Assembly: GCF_003194605.1 (NCBI RefSeq)
Contig: NZ_QHKY01000003.1
Coordinates: 434,001-498,000, forward strand
Length of the DNA stretch: 64,000 bases
Direction of reading: 5' to 3'
Source of the DNA: Nocardioides gilvus
GTDB taxonomy: Bacteria; Actinomycetota; Actinomycetes; Propionibacteriales; Nocardioidaceae
Position 1 is the first letter of the stretch. Each line of letters begins with the position of its first letter. The translations under genes and the position numbers were made by a program. Under the pieces are notes generated by a model. That model was not told the origin of the DNA and made no database searches. It worked only from the letters and a program-made list of their open reading frames with translations. Of the stretch, positions 17,433 to 26,373 are shown in pieces.

Positions 17433-18355
17433 CGGAGCTCCTCGAGACTCGTACGCGGTTCCTCGAGCCGGGCTGCCTCCGCCGCCACCGAGGCGTCGAG
17501 GGACGCAGCGATGCGGGAGGCACGGATCGGCAGGAGGCGTCCGTCGGTGAGGACCCGGGCCAGGGTGGCGCGGGCCAGGGCGACGTACGAGCCCAGGGTC
17601 TGCGGGGCGTGCGCGCGGATGTCACTCAGGTGGGCCGTGACGGTCTCGACGTCGCCGCGGACGATCGGTCCCGTCAGGGCGGCGTCGCCGTCGCGCAGGG
17701 CGTTGTCGAGGGCCGCGGAGAGCAAGGGGCGCAGGGTGCCGGCAGGGTCGTCGGCACCGGCGGCGCGCAACATCTCCATCGCCTCGGTCACCACGGTGAC
17801 CAGGTGGTTGGCGCCGTGGGCCAGACCTGCGTGGTAGAGCGTGCGGTGCGCCTCGGGCACCCACATCGCCTTCCCGCCGAGGTCGGCGACGAGGCCAGCG
17901 GTGAGCTCGCGCTCGCCCTCGGCAGCGGTGACCCCGAAGACGCAGCCCGTCAACCGGGGCAGGTCGACGGACGTACCGGTGAAGGTCATCGCCGGGTGCA
18001 ACGCGACGACCCGGGCACCCACTGCGGCTGCCGGGTCGAGCACGGCCAGGCCATGACGTCCCGAGCTGTGGGCGACCACCTGCCCGGGGCGCAGGGCACC
18101 CGAGGCGGCGAGCATCGAGACCACGTTGGCCAGGGTGTCGTCGGGGACCGTGAGCAGGAGCAGGTCGCAGGCCTTGGCGACGGCACTGGGCTTCGCGACG
18201 CGTACGCCGGGAAGGAGCGCCGCGATACGCCGACGGGACGCGTCTGACTCACCGGCGGCCGCGACGACCTCATGGCCGGCAGCCTGCAGTGCGGCGGCGA
18301 GGACGGCACCGACACGACCGGCACCGACCACACCCACCTTCATGGTGGTGTTCAT
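17429..18355 (-). CDS. Rossmann-fold oxidoreductase with DUF2520 domain
   Basis: A 308-residue NAD(P)-dependent dehydrogenase-like protein. The nucleotide-binding GAGRVG is at 11-16, followed by LLLLTVPDDTL and the conserved VAHSSGRHGLAVL and ALHPAMTFTG. The C-terminal DUF2520 helical domain has YHAGLAHGANHLVTVV. This is the M. tuberculosis Rv3603c family, found directly next to panC. The fold and the NAD(P)-dependent 2-ketoacid reductase look suggest a ketopantoate reductase role upstream of PanC; that is inference. It is the first gene of the pan-nad-coaX operon. ATG 18355 has GTGAGG 7 nt upstream, and an alternative ATG lies 12 bp downstream. Confidence 0.85.
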   Translation of the reverse strand: MNTTMKVGVVGAGRVGAVLAAALQAAGHEVVAAAGESDASRRRIAALLPGVRVAKPSAVAKACDLLLLTVPDDTLANVVSMLAASGALRPGQVVAHSSGRHGLAVLDPAAAVGARVVALHPAMTFTGTSVDLPRLTGCVFGVTAAEGERELTAGLVADLGGKAMWVPEAHRTLYHAGLAHGANHLVTVVTEAMEMLRAAGADDPAGTLRPLLSAALDNALRDGDAALTGPIVRGDVETVTAHLSDIRAHAPQTLGSYVALARATLARVLTDGRLLPIRASRIAASLDASVAAEAARLEEPRTSLEELR

Positions 18356-18551
18356 TCAAGGCCTCACGTTTCAGTCCCTCCGACCATCCCCGAGGGGACC
18401 GGTGTGGGTACCAGACGATTGCTCTGACGTTGTGGTCCGACCGACTGGAGACTGCCCAGCCGGTCGTTTGTTCAACGTGAGCGTACGCCCCCTTCTTCCC
18501 CGGCGGGAACGGGACCAGGTTGTGACCTGCCCCACCCGCCGGGCGGGGCGC

Positions 18552-18557
18552 TACGGT
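18552..18557 (+). promoter_or_regulatory. -10 hexamer of probable leaderless promoter
   Basis: TACGGT ends 7 nt before the ATG at 18565. Confidence 0.4.
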
Positions 18558-18564
18558 AGCGCCC

Positions 18565-19746
18565 ATGAAGAAGGCACTCCTGCGCCGCTTGCGCAGGCCC
18601 ACCGTCGGTGTCGTCGTTCCCGCGTGGGGCACCGAGCAGTACCTGTCCGCCTGCCTCGACAGCCTGATCGCCCAGACCTGGACCAGGTGGACCGCGGTGG
18701 TCGTCGACGACGGTTCACCCGATCGCTGCGGTGAGATCGCCGAGGAGTACGCCGCGCGCGACTCCCGGATCACGGTCCTGCACGTGCAGAACGGTGGCCT
18801 GGGGCGGGCCCGCAACCGCGGGACCATCAAGGTCTCCGGTGACTACCTGGCCTACCTGGACTCCGACGACGTCTTCGAACCCACCGCGCTGGCCGACATG
18901 GTCGCGACCCTGGAGGAGACCGGCTCCGACTTCGTGACCGCGTCCCTGGTCCAGGTCTTCTCGGCGCCCGGCCAGCCGGAGCGCGTCGCTGAGCCCGACT
19001 GGTTGGTGCGGCTGCACGGCGAGGTCCGGCACGGGATCCGGATCGAGGACCACCCCGAGATCCTGGGTGACGTCTTCGCGGTCAACAAGCTCTTCCGGCG
19101 CAGTTTCTGGGACGAGCACGGCATCCGCTGGGCCGACGGCGTGCGTTACGAGGACCAGCCGACCACCACCCGTGCCTACCTGGCCGGCACCTTCGACGTC
19201 ATCGACAAGGTGGTCTACCGCTGGCAGATCCGCAGCGACGGCTCCTCGATCACCCAGCAGCGTGCCTCCCTGGCCGACCTGGTCGATCGGTGGAAGACGA
19301 AGCGGATGGCGTACGACCTGGTGCTCGCCCACGACCACTGGGAGGTCACGCGCCTCTTCCGGGACTGGGTGATGCCCGGTGACATGCCCAGCTACTACAG
19401 CTCGATCCCCGGGTGCTCCGACGACTGGTGGGAGGAGCTGCGCCGCGGCCAGCTCTCCCTGTGGGAGCCGGAGCAGGTGCACTGGAGCTGCCTGACCCCG
19501 GACTGGCGGGTCTGCGCCGCACTGGTGGCCGAGGACCGCCGCGACGACGCCGTCGCGTTGGTCGACCACATCCTCGGACGTGGCGACGCCGGCTGGGAGC
19601 GCAACGAGGACGGCACGTTGCTGAGCATCCCCGCCGACGTGCTGGACCCGGCCGGGATCCCGACCCAGTGGTTGCAGCTGCGTGACTACGAGATGCCGCC
19701 GCCGCCCGCCCCGCTCGAGCCCCTCGAGGCGGGCGAACCCGCCTGA
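18565..19746 (+). CDS. Family 2 glycosyltransferase
   Basis: A 393-residue GT-A enzyme. VVVPAWGTEQYLSACLDSL begins the nucleotide-binding fold, VDDGSPD is at 47-53, the metal-binding DxD (DSDD) at 99-102, and an acceptor-site ED in VRYEDQPTTT. No membrane helices are seen, so it is probably cytoplasmic or peripheral. The C-terminal 150 residues (Trp-rich, SDDWWEELRRGQLSLWEPEQVHW) resemble the extension of teichoic-acid/EPS type GT2 enzymes. It stands alone and ends at a bidirectional terminator. Donor and acceptor are unknown. Confidence 0.85.
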   Translation: MKKALLRRLRRPTVGVVVPAWGTEQYLSACLDSLIAQTWTRWTAVVVDDGSPDRCGEIAEEYAARDSRITVLHVQNGGLGRARNRGTIKVSGDYLAYLDSDDVFEPTALADMVATLEETGSDFVTASLVQVFSAPGQPERVAEPDWLVRLHGEVRHGIRIEDHPEILGDVFAVNKLFRRSFWDEHGIRWADGVRYEDQPTTTRAYLAGTFDVIDKVVYRWQIRSDGSSITQQRASLADLVDRWKTKRMAYDLVLAHDHWEVTRLFRDWVMPGDMPSYYSSIPGCSDDWWEELRRGQLSLWEPEQVHWSCLTPDWRVCAALVAEDRRDDAVALVDHILGRGDAGWERNEDGTLLSIPADVLDPAGIPTQWLQLRDYEMPPPPAPLEPLEAGEPA

Positions 19747-19778
19747 CCCTGGGTCCGGAGCCGGACCAGCGACGAAAT

Positions 19779-19815
19779 GAGATCAGCCCCCGGAGTGACT
19801 CCGGGGGCTGATCTC
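19779..19815. terminator. Bidirectional terminator between convergent genes
   Basis: GAGATCAGCCCCCGGAG and CTCCGGGGGCTGATCTC form a perfect 17-bp stem with a TGA loop. It sits 33 bp after the glycosyltransferase stop and 14 bp from the end of the minus-strand gene. Confidence 0.85.
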
Positions 19816-19828
19816 GTACGACTTCTGC

Positions 19829-20425
19829 TCAGGCGCGCTTGCGACGCTCCGCGGTGGCTTCCATCTTCCAGGCGTCGAGCTCGCCGCGCATCGTGTCGAG
19901 CTCGGCCTCCAGCTCGGCGACGCGGACGATGGCTTCGGCGGCCAACGACTCGGACTCGTCGAGAGCCGCGCTCACCCGGGCGACGCTCGACTCGGCGAGG
20001 TCGGCACGACGGGCCTCCGAGCTCATCTTCAGCGTGGCCGTGGCAGCCCGCTCGAGCGCCTTGCCCAGCTCGATCTCGAGGTGGCTGATGACTTCCTGAC
20101 GCTCGGAGATGCGCGAACGCATGTCCGAGGCGAAGGCGACGTTCTCTGCGGCCCGACGCGCGGTGATGTCGCGGTAGGCCTGGGCCTGGCGGGCCCGGTC
20201 AGCGGCGGCGTCACGCCGGGTCTGGGTCAGCTCGGCGTAGGTGATCCGGGTGGAGGCTGCACCCAGGGCGACGGCGGCGAGGGCCGACAGGAGGACCAGG
20301 AAGGACTGGCCAGTGGCGACTGCCCCGATGACGAGGACGGCCGCGAGTACGAGGAGACCGGCGGCGACCGTCACGCGCGTGCTGCGCTGACGTCGGCGGG
20401 CCTGGGGACGAGACGGGGAAGTCAT
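19829..20425 (-). CDS. Membrane protein with long cytoplasmic coiled coil
   Basis: A 198-residue protein. The first 17 residues are basic and two hydrophobic segments follow (about 19-40 and 43-60). A heptad-rich helix then runs from about 65 to 190 (DMRSRISERQEVISHLEIELGKALERAA...VAELEAELDTMRGELDAWKMEATAERRKRA). It is probably a membrane-tethered scaffold or division-related coiled-coil protein; no family is recognised. It is the last gene of the ftsH-fol operon, 10 bp after the DUF3180 gene. Confidence 0.75.
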   Translation of the reverse strand: MTSPSRPQARRRQRSTRVTVAAGLLVLAAVLVIGAVATGQSFLVLLSALAAVALGAASTRITYAELTQTRRDAAADRARQAQAYRDITARRAAENVAFASDMRSRISERQEVISHLEIELGKALERAATATLKMSSEARRADLAESSVARVSAALDESESLAAEAIVRVAELEAELDTMRGELDAWKMEATAERRKRA

Positions 20426-20435
20426 GACCCTCAGG

Positions 20436-20951
20436 TTAGGGGTGAGAGTCGTCCTTGGGTACTCGACACGCCCGTTCCAACCACTTGCCTGTGACCAGCA
20501 CGGCCACGCCCCCGGCAGCAGCGACCAGACCCACTCCCACCCGCGCGAGGACCAAGTCGGGGTGGGAGTCGAGCCACGTGAGCGCGTAACCGGCGTATCC
20601 GCCGGCCAGGAGGGCGCCGGAGAGGGCCGCTGCCCGGGCCAGGACCAGTCGGTTGACCATGCGCTGGGCGTCGAGGGTCACGTCACGACGACGCACGGCG
20701 CGGGCCGTCACCACCGCCACCCCGCCGAGCAGGACAGCCAGGAACCAGAGCCCCGCCGCCTGGATCCAGGAGACCGGACCGGCCAGACCGAGTCCGTCGG
20801 CAGCCCCGCGGAAGAGCCAACCGAAGACGAACCCGACCGCGACTCCGGTCACGAGCGGCCCGGCCCCGAGCGGGGTCAGGTGGGATGAGGAGACCTCGGG
20901 GGCGTCCGACTCGTCGTCGGTCCCACCCTGGTGGGGGGTGTGGTCCCTCAT
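20436..20951 (-). CDS. DUF3180 family membrane protein
   Basis: A 171-residue protein with four predicted membrane helices (about 33-50, 62-82, 105-125 and 134-154) and a polar N-terminus. This family (Rv3605c in M. tuberculosis) is almost always directly downstream of folK in actinobacteria, as here with a 7-bp gap. Function unknown; the linkage to folate genes may be positional only. Confidence 0.8.
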   Translation of the reverse strand: MRDHTPHQGGTDDESDAPEVSSSHLTPLGAGPLVTGVAVGFVFGWLFRGAADGLGLAGPVSWIQAAGLWFLAVLLGGVAVVTARAVRRRDVTLDAQRMVNRLVLARAAALSGALLAGGYAGYALTWLDSHPDLVLARVGVGLVAAAGGVAVLVTGKWLERACRVPKDDSHP

Positions 20952-20958
20952 GCCCGGC

Positions 20959-21531
20959 TCACGGGAGGTCGAGGGTGATGTCCTCGCGCTTGACGACGCC
21001 GCTGACGTCGACCTTCTCGATCAGCTCCGCGATCGGACCGTGGTCGAGGAGCACCGCGTCGGGCTCGATCTCGTGCCAGGGCACGAGCACGAAGCCGCGC
21101 TCGGCGGCACGCGGGTGCGGCAGGACCAGCAGGTCGTCGTTGGCTCGCCGGTCGCCGACCTGGATCAGGTCGACGTCGAGCGTGCGCGGAGCATTGCGCT
21201 CCTCCGAGCTGCGCTCGCGGTCGAAGGCCTGCTCGATGGTCAGGGCACGGTCAAGGAGACGGTGCGCAGGGAGCGTGGTGTCGAGCAGCACGATCGCGTT
21301 GAGGTACTTCTGCGACCCGTCGGGCGAGTCGACCGGCTCGGTCTCGTAGACCGCGGAGACGCTCGTCATCCAGACGTCGGGGGTGTCCGCCATCGCGTTC
21401 ACGGCCCCCTGGAGGGAGGCCCGGCGCTCGCCGAGGTTGGATCCCAGAGAGAGGACGACCCGGCGGATCGGGTGCATCTCGCCGGTGAGGGCGTCGGCGT
21501 CGATGATGTGCGGGTTCGGCGTCTCGGTCAC
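20959..21531 (-). CDS. folK: 2-amino-4-hydroxy-6-hydroxymethyldihydropteridine pyrophosphokinase
   Basis: A 190-residue HPPK that transfers pyrophosphate from ATP to 6-hydroxymethyl-dihydropterin. It shows VVLSLGSNLGER (substrate loop), SVYETEPVDSPDGSQKYLNAIV, the signature RNAPRTLDVDLIQVG and LLVLPHPRAAERGFVLVPW. GTG 21531 overlaps the folB stop (GTGA). The 17 residues before MHPIRRVVLSLG are not conserved. An in-frame extension into folB is rejected. Confidence 0.94.
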   Translation of the reverse strand: MTETPNPHIIDADALTGEMHPIRRVVLSLGSNLGERRASLQGAVNAMADTPDVWMTSVSAVYETEPVDSPDGSQKYLNAIVLLDTTLPAHRLLDRALTIEQAFDRERSSEERNAPRTLDVDLIQVGDRRANDDLLVLPHPRAAERGFVLVPWHEIEPDAVLLDHGPIAELIEKVDVSGVVKREDITLDLP

Positions 21532-21932
21532 GTGTCGGTCCTCTTGTTTCTTGTGATGCTCAGGGCCACGTCGGTGAACGTTGCCTCGATCGGCGCATCC
21601 GGTTTGTGGACGGTTGCTCGGACCCATTCAACACCGTCGAAGGTCAGAGCAACATTCGAGATCCGCTCTGCCAGGGTCTCGATGAGGTCGACCGGGTCGC
21701 TCTCGACCGCTGCCTTGACCCGGTCCACGAGGAGCCCGTAGTGCACGGTGTCGGACAGGTCATCGCTCGCTGCGGCGCGACGGGTGTCGATGCCGAGGGT
21801 CAGGTCGATGACGAAGACCTGTCCCTCGCGGCGCTCGAAGTCGAAGACACCGTGATGGCCGAAGCACTCGATGCCGCTCACGGTCAGTTCGTCGATCTGC
21901 GGGTCGGGGCGAGGGGGGCCGGAGACACTCAT
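21528..21932 (-). CDS. folB: Dihydroneopterin aldolase
   Basis: A 134-residue enzyme that splits dihydroneopterin to 6-hydroxymethyl-dihydropterin. Conserved GIECFGHHGVFDFERREGQVFVIDL and the C-terminal VHKPDAPIEATFTDVALSI with catalytic Lys are present. ATG 21932 overlaps the folP stop in an ATGA. An extension to 22037 would lie inside folP and is rejected. Confidence 0.94.
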   Translation of the reverse strand: MSVSGPPRPDPQIDELTVSGIECFGHHGVFDFERREGQVFVIDLTLGIDTRRAAASDDLSDTVHYGLLVDRVKAAVESDPVDLIETLAERISNVALTFDGVEWVRATVHKPDAPIEATFTDVALSITRNKRTDT

Positions 21933-22852
21933 GGTCGTCCTTCCGAACGGCGGGTCGCGGCTTCGCCGGTCTGCAGGCGCGCCCACACCGCCAACGCGTC
22001 GCAGGTGGCCGCGACGTCGTGGACCCGCAGGCACCACACGCCTCGCTGGGCGAGGAGGACGGCCAGGGCTGCGCCCGCGTACTCCCGCCCGTCGATCGGG
22101 CGTGGGGTCCCGTCCGGGGCAGCCAGCAGCGCCCCGAGGAAGGTCTTGCGCGACGCCCCGACCAGGAGGGGCAACCCGAACTCCTCCAACTCCTCCAGAC
22201 CGGCCAGGAGCTCCCAGTTGTGGTCAGCCGTCTTGGCGAAGCCGAGGCCGGGATCGAGCACGATCTGTTCGTCACGCACCCCGGCGGCGCGCGCTGCGTC
22301 CAGGCGCAGCCCCAACTCACGGCGTACGCCCGCCACCACACCGTCCTCGTAGGTGGTGAAGGACTGCATGTGGTCGGCGTGGGCGCGCCAGTGCATCGCG
22401 ACGTAGAGGGCGTCGGTCTCGGCGACCACGTCGAGGATGGCTGGGTCGGCCAACCCTCCGCTGACGTCGTTGACGATCTCGGCGCCCGCGGCCACGGCCT
22501 CCCGGGCAACCTCGGACCGCATGGTGTCGACGGAGATCCGGGCACCGGCCGCTGCGAGCGCGGAGATCACCGGGACCACCCGGTCCAGCTCCTCGGCCAG
22601 CACCGGACGGGTCGCTCCCGGGCGGGTCGACTCACCACCGATGTCGAGGACGTCAGCCCCTTGGGCGAGCAGACGGTGCCCATGGGCGATCGCAGCCTCT
22701 GACTCGGCCCAGTTGCCTCCGTCGGAGAAGGAGTCCGGAGTGACGTTGACGATCCCCATCACCAACGGCCCCGGTCTCGAGGAGGACAGTGACGAGGACA
22801 GTGACGAGGACTGGGACGAGGACCGGGACACTCCGGCGCCGGCGCCGGTCAT
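21929..22852 (-). CDS. folP: Dihydropteroate synthase
   Basis: A 307-residue TIM-barrel enzyme joining pterin pyrophosphate and p-aminobenzoate, the sulfonamide target. Conserved VMGIVNVTPDSFSDGG, DIGGESTRPGA, IVNDVSGG, LDPGLGFAKTADHN, VGASRKTFLG and RVHDVAAT are present. The N-terminal 27 residues are unusual: serine-rich SSSQSSSLSSSLSSS encoded by a 12-bp tandem repeat, placed before the first barrel strand. ATG 22852 is 10 bp after the folE stop. A start closer to the barrel is not offered by any ATG/GTG before VMGIV. Confidence 0.95.
   Translation of the reverse strand: MTGAGAGVSRSSSQSSSLSSSLSSSRPGPLVMGIVNVTPDSFSDGGNWAESEAAIAHGHRLLAQGADVLDIGGESTRPGATRPVLAEELDRVVPVISALAAAGARISVDTMRSEVAREAVAAGAEIVNDVSGGLADPAILDVVAETDALYVAMHWRAHADHMQSFTTYEDGVVAGVRRELGLRLDAARAAGVRDEQIVLDPGLGFAKTADHNWELLAGLEELEEFGLPLLVGASRKTFLGALLAAPDGTPRPIDGREYAGAALAVLLAQRGVWCLRVHDVAATCDALAVWARLQTGEAATRRSEGRP
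22782..22829 (-). repeat. 12-bp tandem repeat, four units, inside folP
   Basis: Four consecutive units (GAGGACAGTGAC twice, then GAGGACTGGGAC and GAGGACCGGGAC) encode the serine-rich N-terminal stretch of FolP. Length changes would keep the frame. Confidence 0.85.
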
Positions 22853-22862
22853 GAGGCGCCGG

Positions 22863-23480
22863 TCATCTGGTGCCGGACTGGATCAGAGCCATTGCCTCCG
22901 TGCGGGTGGCTGCGTCACGCATCTGGCCACGGACCGCTGAGGTGATGGTGCGGGCGCCGGCCTTGCGGACCCCGCGCATCGTCATGCAGAGGTGTTCGGC
23001 CTCGATCACCACGATCACGCCCCGGGCCTCGAGGATCCCGGTCATGGCGTCGGCGATCTGGGTGGTGAGCCGCTCCTGCACCTGGGGTCGCTTGGCGTAG
23101 ACGTCGACGAGGCGCGCCAACTTGGAGAGGCCGGTGATCTTGCCGCTCTCGGCCGGGATGTAACCGACGTGGGCGACCCCGGTGAACGGCACCAGGTGGT
23201 GCTCGCACATCGACCAGAGCTCGATGCCGCGCACGAGGACCATCTCGTCGTGGCCCAGGTCGAACGTCGTGGTGAGGACGTCCTCGGCCTGCTGCCGCAG
23301 ACCCACGGTGAGCTCCGCGTACGCCCGGGCCACCCGAGCGGGGGTCTCACGCAGGCCCTCGCGCTCGACGTCCTCGCCCATCGCGGCGAGCAACTCACGG
23401 ATGGCCGCCTCCGCCCTGGGGTGGTCGAAGTCGGGCACGTCGGCGGGAGAACGCTCAGCCAGGCCGATGGGGTCGGTCAC
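22863..23480 (-). CDS. folE: GTP cyclohydrolase I
   Basis: A 205-residue enzyme opening the folate pathway. Zinc ligands are in [11 protein letters not shown] and [31 protein letters not shown] and [14 protein letters not shown] are typical. GTG 23480 overlaps the ftsH stop (GTGA), so folate synthesis is translationally coupled to ftsH. Operon order ftsH-folE-folP-folB-folK matches M. tuberculosis. Confidence 0.96.
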   Translation of the reverse strand: MTDPIGLAERSPADVPDFDHPRAEAAIRELLAAMGEDVEREGLRETPARVARAYAELTVGLRQQAEDVLTTTFDLGHDEMVLVRGIELWSMCEHHLVPFTGVAHVGYIPAESGKITGLSKLARLVDVYAKRPQVQERLTTQIADAMTGILEARGVIVVIEAEHLCMTMRGVRKAGARTITSAVRGQMRDAATRTEAMALIQSGTR

Positions 23481-25567
23481 GGGTGCGGCTCCGTCGGGTC
23501 GGGCGGTCCGGCCGCCGTCGAGGGATCAATGCTCGGGTCACCGTGGATGTCACCGCCGGGGCCGGGAGGGGTGATGACCACTCCGCCCTCGTCGTTGTGC
23601 CCACGGACGTCGTCCTTGTCCAGCGCGGAGGCAGCGGCCGCGTCGCGGTCCTTGATCGCCTGCGGCACGATGATCGGCGGGACGGTGGAGGGAACGCGCG
23701 TGTCGGACCCGGTCCAGGCAGGACGACGCGGGCGACGGCGCAGGGCCTCGAAGACCTCGGCCACCTCTGCCTTGTCGAGCGTCTCGCGGTCCATCAGCGC
23801 GAGCACCAGCGCGTCGAGGACGTCACGGTTCTCGTGGAGGATGTCGAAGGCCTCCTGGTGGGCCGTGGTCAGCAACTTGCGGACCTCGTCGTCGACCGTG
23901 GCGGCCACGGCTTCGGAGTAGTCGCGGGTGTGCCCCATGTCGCGGCCCAGGAAGGGCTCGGAGTTGTCGCTGCCGAGCTTCACCGCGCCGAGGGTCTCGG
24001 TCATGCCGTACTGGGTGACCATCGCCCGGGCGACGCTGGTCGCCTTCTCGATGTCGTTGCCAGCGCCCGTGGTCGGGTCGTGGAAGACCAGCTCCTCGGC
24101 CGCACGGCCACCGAGCATGTACGCCAACTTGTCGAGCAGCTCACTGCGCGTCTGGGAGTACTTGTCCTCGTCGGGCAGCACCATCGTGTAACCGAGGGCG
24201 CGGCCACGCGGCAGGATCGTGATCTTGTGCACCGGGTCGGTGCCCGGCAGGGCCGCGGCCACGAGGGCGTGGCCACCCTCGTGGTAGGCGGTGATGAGCT
24301 TCTCGTGCTCGCTCATCAGGCGGGTACGACGCTGCGGGCCCGCGATGACGCGGTCGATGGCCTCGTCGAGGGCCGAGTTGGTGATCAGCTTCTCGTCGTT
24401 GCGCGCGGTGAGCAACGCAGCCTCGTTGAGCACGTTGGCCAGGTCGGCGCCGGTGAAGCCGGGGGTGCGGCGCGCGACCGAGCGCAGGTCGATGTCGGGG
24501 CCCATGGGCTTGCCGCGCGAGTGGACCTGCAGGATCTTGTGGCGGCCCTTGAGGTCGGGGGCGTCGACCTGGATCTGGCGGTCGAACCGCCCCGGACGCA
24601 GCAGCGCCGGGTCGAGCACGTCGGGTCGGTTGGTCGCCGCGATCAGGATGACCCCGCCGCGCACGTCGAAGCCGTCCATCTCGACGAGGAGCTGGTTGAG
24701 GGTCTGCTCCCGCTCGTCGTGACCGCCGCCCATGCCGGCGCCGCGGTGCCGACCCACGGCGTCGATCTCGTCGATGAAGACGATGGCGGGGGCGTTTTCC
24801 TTGGCCTGCTCGAAGAGGTCGCGGACGCGGCTCGCGCCGACACCCACGAACATCTCGACGAAGTCGGAGCCGGAGATGGAGTAGAAGGGGACGCCTGCCT
24901 CACCGGCGACGGCGCGCGCGAGGAGGGTCTTTCCGGTCCCGGGGGGACCGTAGAGCAGGACGCCCTTGGGGATCTTGGCGCCGACCGCCTGGAACTTGGC
25001 GGGCTCGGCGAGGAACTCCTTGATCTCCCCGAGCTCCTCGAGCGCCTCCTCGGCGCCCGCGACGTCGGCGAACGTCGTCTTGGGCATGTCCTTGGTGATG
25101 AGCTTGGCCTTGGATTTGGCGAACTGCATCACGCCGCGTCCGCCACCACCCTGGGCCTGGTTCATCAGGAAGACGAAGAGGAGCACGATCAGCAGGAACG
25201 GGACGATCGTGATCAGCATCGAGCCGAGGATGCTCGACTGCGGCACCTCGGTGTTGTACTTCGAGATGTTGCCCTCGGCGTGCTGCTCACGCACAGCCTG
25301 CTCGATGCCGGACTGGGTCTCGCTCAGCCAGAACGACGTGACCTTGTCGTTGTCCTCACGCACGCCCTCGTCGAGGACGGCCTGGATCTCCTGGTCGCCG
25401 TCGATGAAGGTGATCTCGTCGATCTGCCCCTCGGCGATGTAGTCGTTCATCTGCGAGGTCGTGACCTCGTCGTACCCGTCGCCGGGTGCCAGGAACTGGA
25501 TCGCCAGCAGCACGCCGAACGCGGCCAGCACGACCCACAACCACGGGCCCTTGAATATGCGCTTCAC
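23477..25567 (-). CDS. ftsH: ATP-dependent zinc metalloprotease FtsH
   Basis: A 696-residue membrane protease. TM1 is about 8-27, the extracytoplasmic loop carries 30-115, and TM2 is about 116-135. AAA Walker A GPPGTGKT is at 207-214, Walker B FIDEIDA at 264-270, and the SRH arginine finger lies in [17 protein letters not shown]. The zinc site HEGGH is at 429-433. The poorly conserved tail after about 605 is Pro/Asp-rich. GTG 25567 gives the usual MKRIFKGP-like start. It quality-controls membrane proteins. Confidence 0.97.
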   Translation of the reverse strand: MKRIFKGPWLWVVLAAFGVLLAIQFLAPGDGYDEVTTSQMNDYIAEGQIDEITFIDGDQEIQAVLDEGVREDNDKVTSFWLSETQSGIEQAVREQHAEGNISKYNTEVPQSSILGSMLITIVPFLLIVLLFVFLMNQAQGGGGRGVMQFAKSKAKLITKDMPKTTFADVAGAEEALEELGEIKEFLAEPAKFQAVGAKIPKGVLLYGPPGTGKTLLARAVAGEAGVPFYSISGSDFVEMFVGVGASRVRDLFEQAKENAPAIVFIDEIDAVGRHRGAGMGGGHDEREQTLNQLLVEMDGFDVRGGVILIAATNRPDVLDPALLRPGRFDRQIQVDAPDLKGRHKILQVHSRGKPMGPDIDLRSVARRTPGFTGADLANVLNEAALLTARNDEKLITNSALDEAIDRVIAGPQRRTRLMSEHEKLITAYHEGGHALVAAALPGTDPVHKITILPRGRALGYTMVLPDEDKYSQTRSELLDKLAYMLGGRAAEELVFHDPTTGAGNDIEKATSVARAMVTQYGMTETLGAVKLGSDNSEPFLGRDMGHTRDYSEAVAATVDDEVRKLLTTAHQEAFDILHENRDVLDALVLALMDRETLDKAEVAEVFEALRRRPRRPAWTGSDTRVPSTVPPIIVPQAIKDRDAAAASALDKDDVRGHNDEGGVVITPPGPGGDIHGDPSIDPSTAAGPPDPTEPHP

Positions 25568-25714
25568 AGGCTTCTTTCCACTCCAGGATCGACCGACCAG
25601 CAGACTCCGGTGACGCTACACGTCGGCACCCACTGGGGGATGGCGCCGGAGGTGACCGTCGTTCGGGGTCATTCTCGCAGGCCGCGTGAAATGACAACCA
25701 TCTAGTCCGTCGCC

Positions 25715-25750
25715 CAGCCCACCTGCCAGCCCACCTGCCAGCTCACCTGC
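25715..25750. repeat. 12-bp tandem repeat (three units) between hpt and ftsH
   Basis: CAGCCCACCTGC twice and CAGCTCACCTGC once, followed by GC-rich inverted repeats up to about 25780. It lies 38 bp beyond the hpt stop and 150 bp before the ftsH start. It may end hpt transcription or form part of the ftsH leader. Confidence 0.7.
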
Positions 25751-25787
25751 CCGGCCGGGCAGGGCGGGCAGGGCGGGGTCACCCGGG

Positions 25788-26348
25788 TCAGGAGTAGACG
25801 TGCGGCGCCAGCGTGCCGATGTCGCGCAGGTTGCGGTAGCGCTCGTTGTAGTCGAGGCCGTAGCCGACCACGAACTCGTCGGGGATGTCCCAGCCGACGT
25901 ACTTCGGCTCGACCGGCATCGACAGCGCCTCCGGCTTGCGGAGCAGCGTGGCGATCTCGACTGAGGCGGGGCCCCGGGTGCCGAGGCTGTTGACCAGCCA
26001 GCTCAGCGTCAGACCGGTGTCGATGATCTCGTCGACGACCAGGACGTGACGGCCGCTGATGTCGGTGTCGAGGTCCTTGAGGATCCTCACCACTCCGCTC
26101 GACTTGGTGCCGGAGCCGTAGGAGCTGATCGCCATCCAGTCCATCTCCACGTGGATGGGCAGCGACCGGGCCAGGTCTGCCATCACCATGACGGCGCCTC
26201 GCAGCACGCCGACCATCAGCAGGTCACGCCCCTCGTAGTCGGCCGCGATCTGCTCGGCCATCTCCTTCAGGCGGTCCTGGATCTGGGCCTCGGTGAAGAG
26301 GACATTGACCAGGTCGTTCTCGACGTGGGAGGACTCCATGTCGAGCAC
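25788..26348 (-). CDS. hpt: Hypoxanthine phosphoribosyltransferase
   Basis: A 186-residue purine salvage enzyme converting hypoxanthine/guanine and PRPP to IMP/GMP. The PRPP loop VLVVDEIIDTGLTL, the SSYGSGTKSSG flexible loop, and the C-terminal VGYGLDYNERYRNLRDIGTL are diagnostic. The start is GTG 26348 or ATG 26339 (MESSHVEND); both leave the conserved core intact. It follows tilS by 25 bp; tilS-hpt-ftsH is a classic bacterial gene order. Confidence 0.95.
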   Translation of the reverse strand: MLDMESSHVENDLVNVLFTEAQIQDRLKEMAEQIAADYEGRDLLMVGVLRGAVMVMADLARSLPIHVEMDWMAISSYGSGTKSSGVVRILKDLDTDISGRHVLVVDEIIDTGLTLSWLVNSLGTRGPASVEIATLLRKPEALSMPVEPKYVGWDIPDEFVVGYGLDYNERYRNLRDIGTLAPHVYS

Positions 26349-26373
26349 GATACCCGCGCCCTCCCGGTCACTC

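Noticed and set aside
23483..25705. Plus-strand open frame of 740 codons opposite ftsH
   Set aside because: Same reason: composition-driven openness against an unmistakable FtsH with all motifs.
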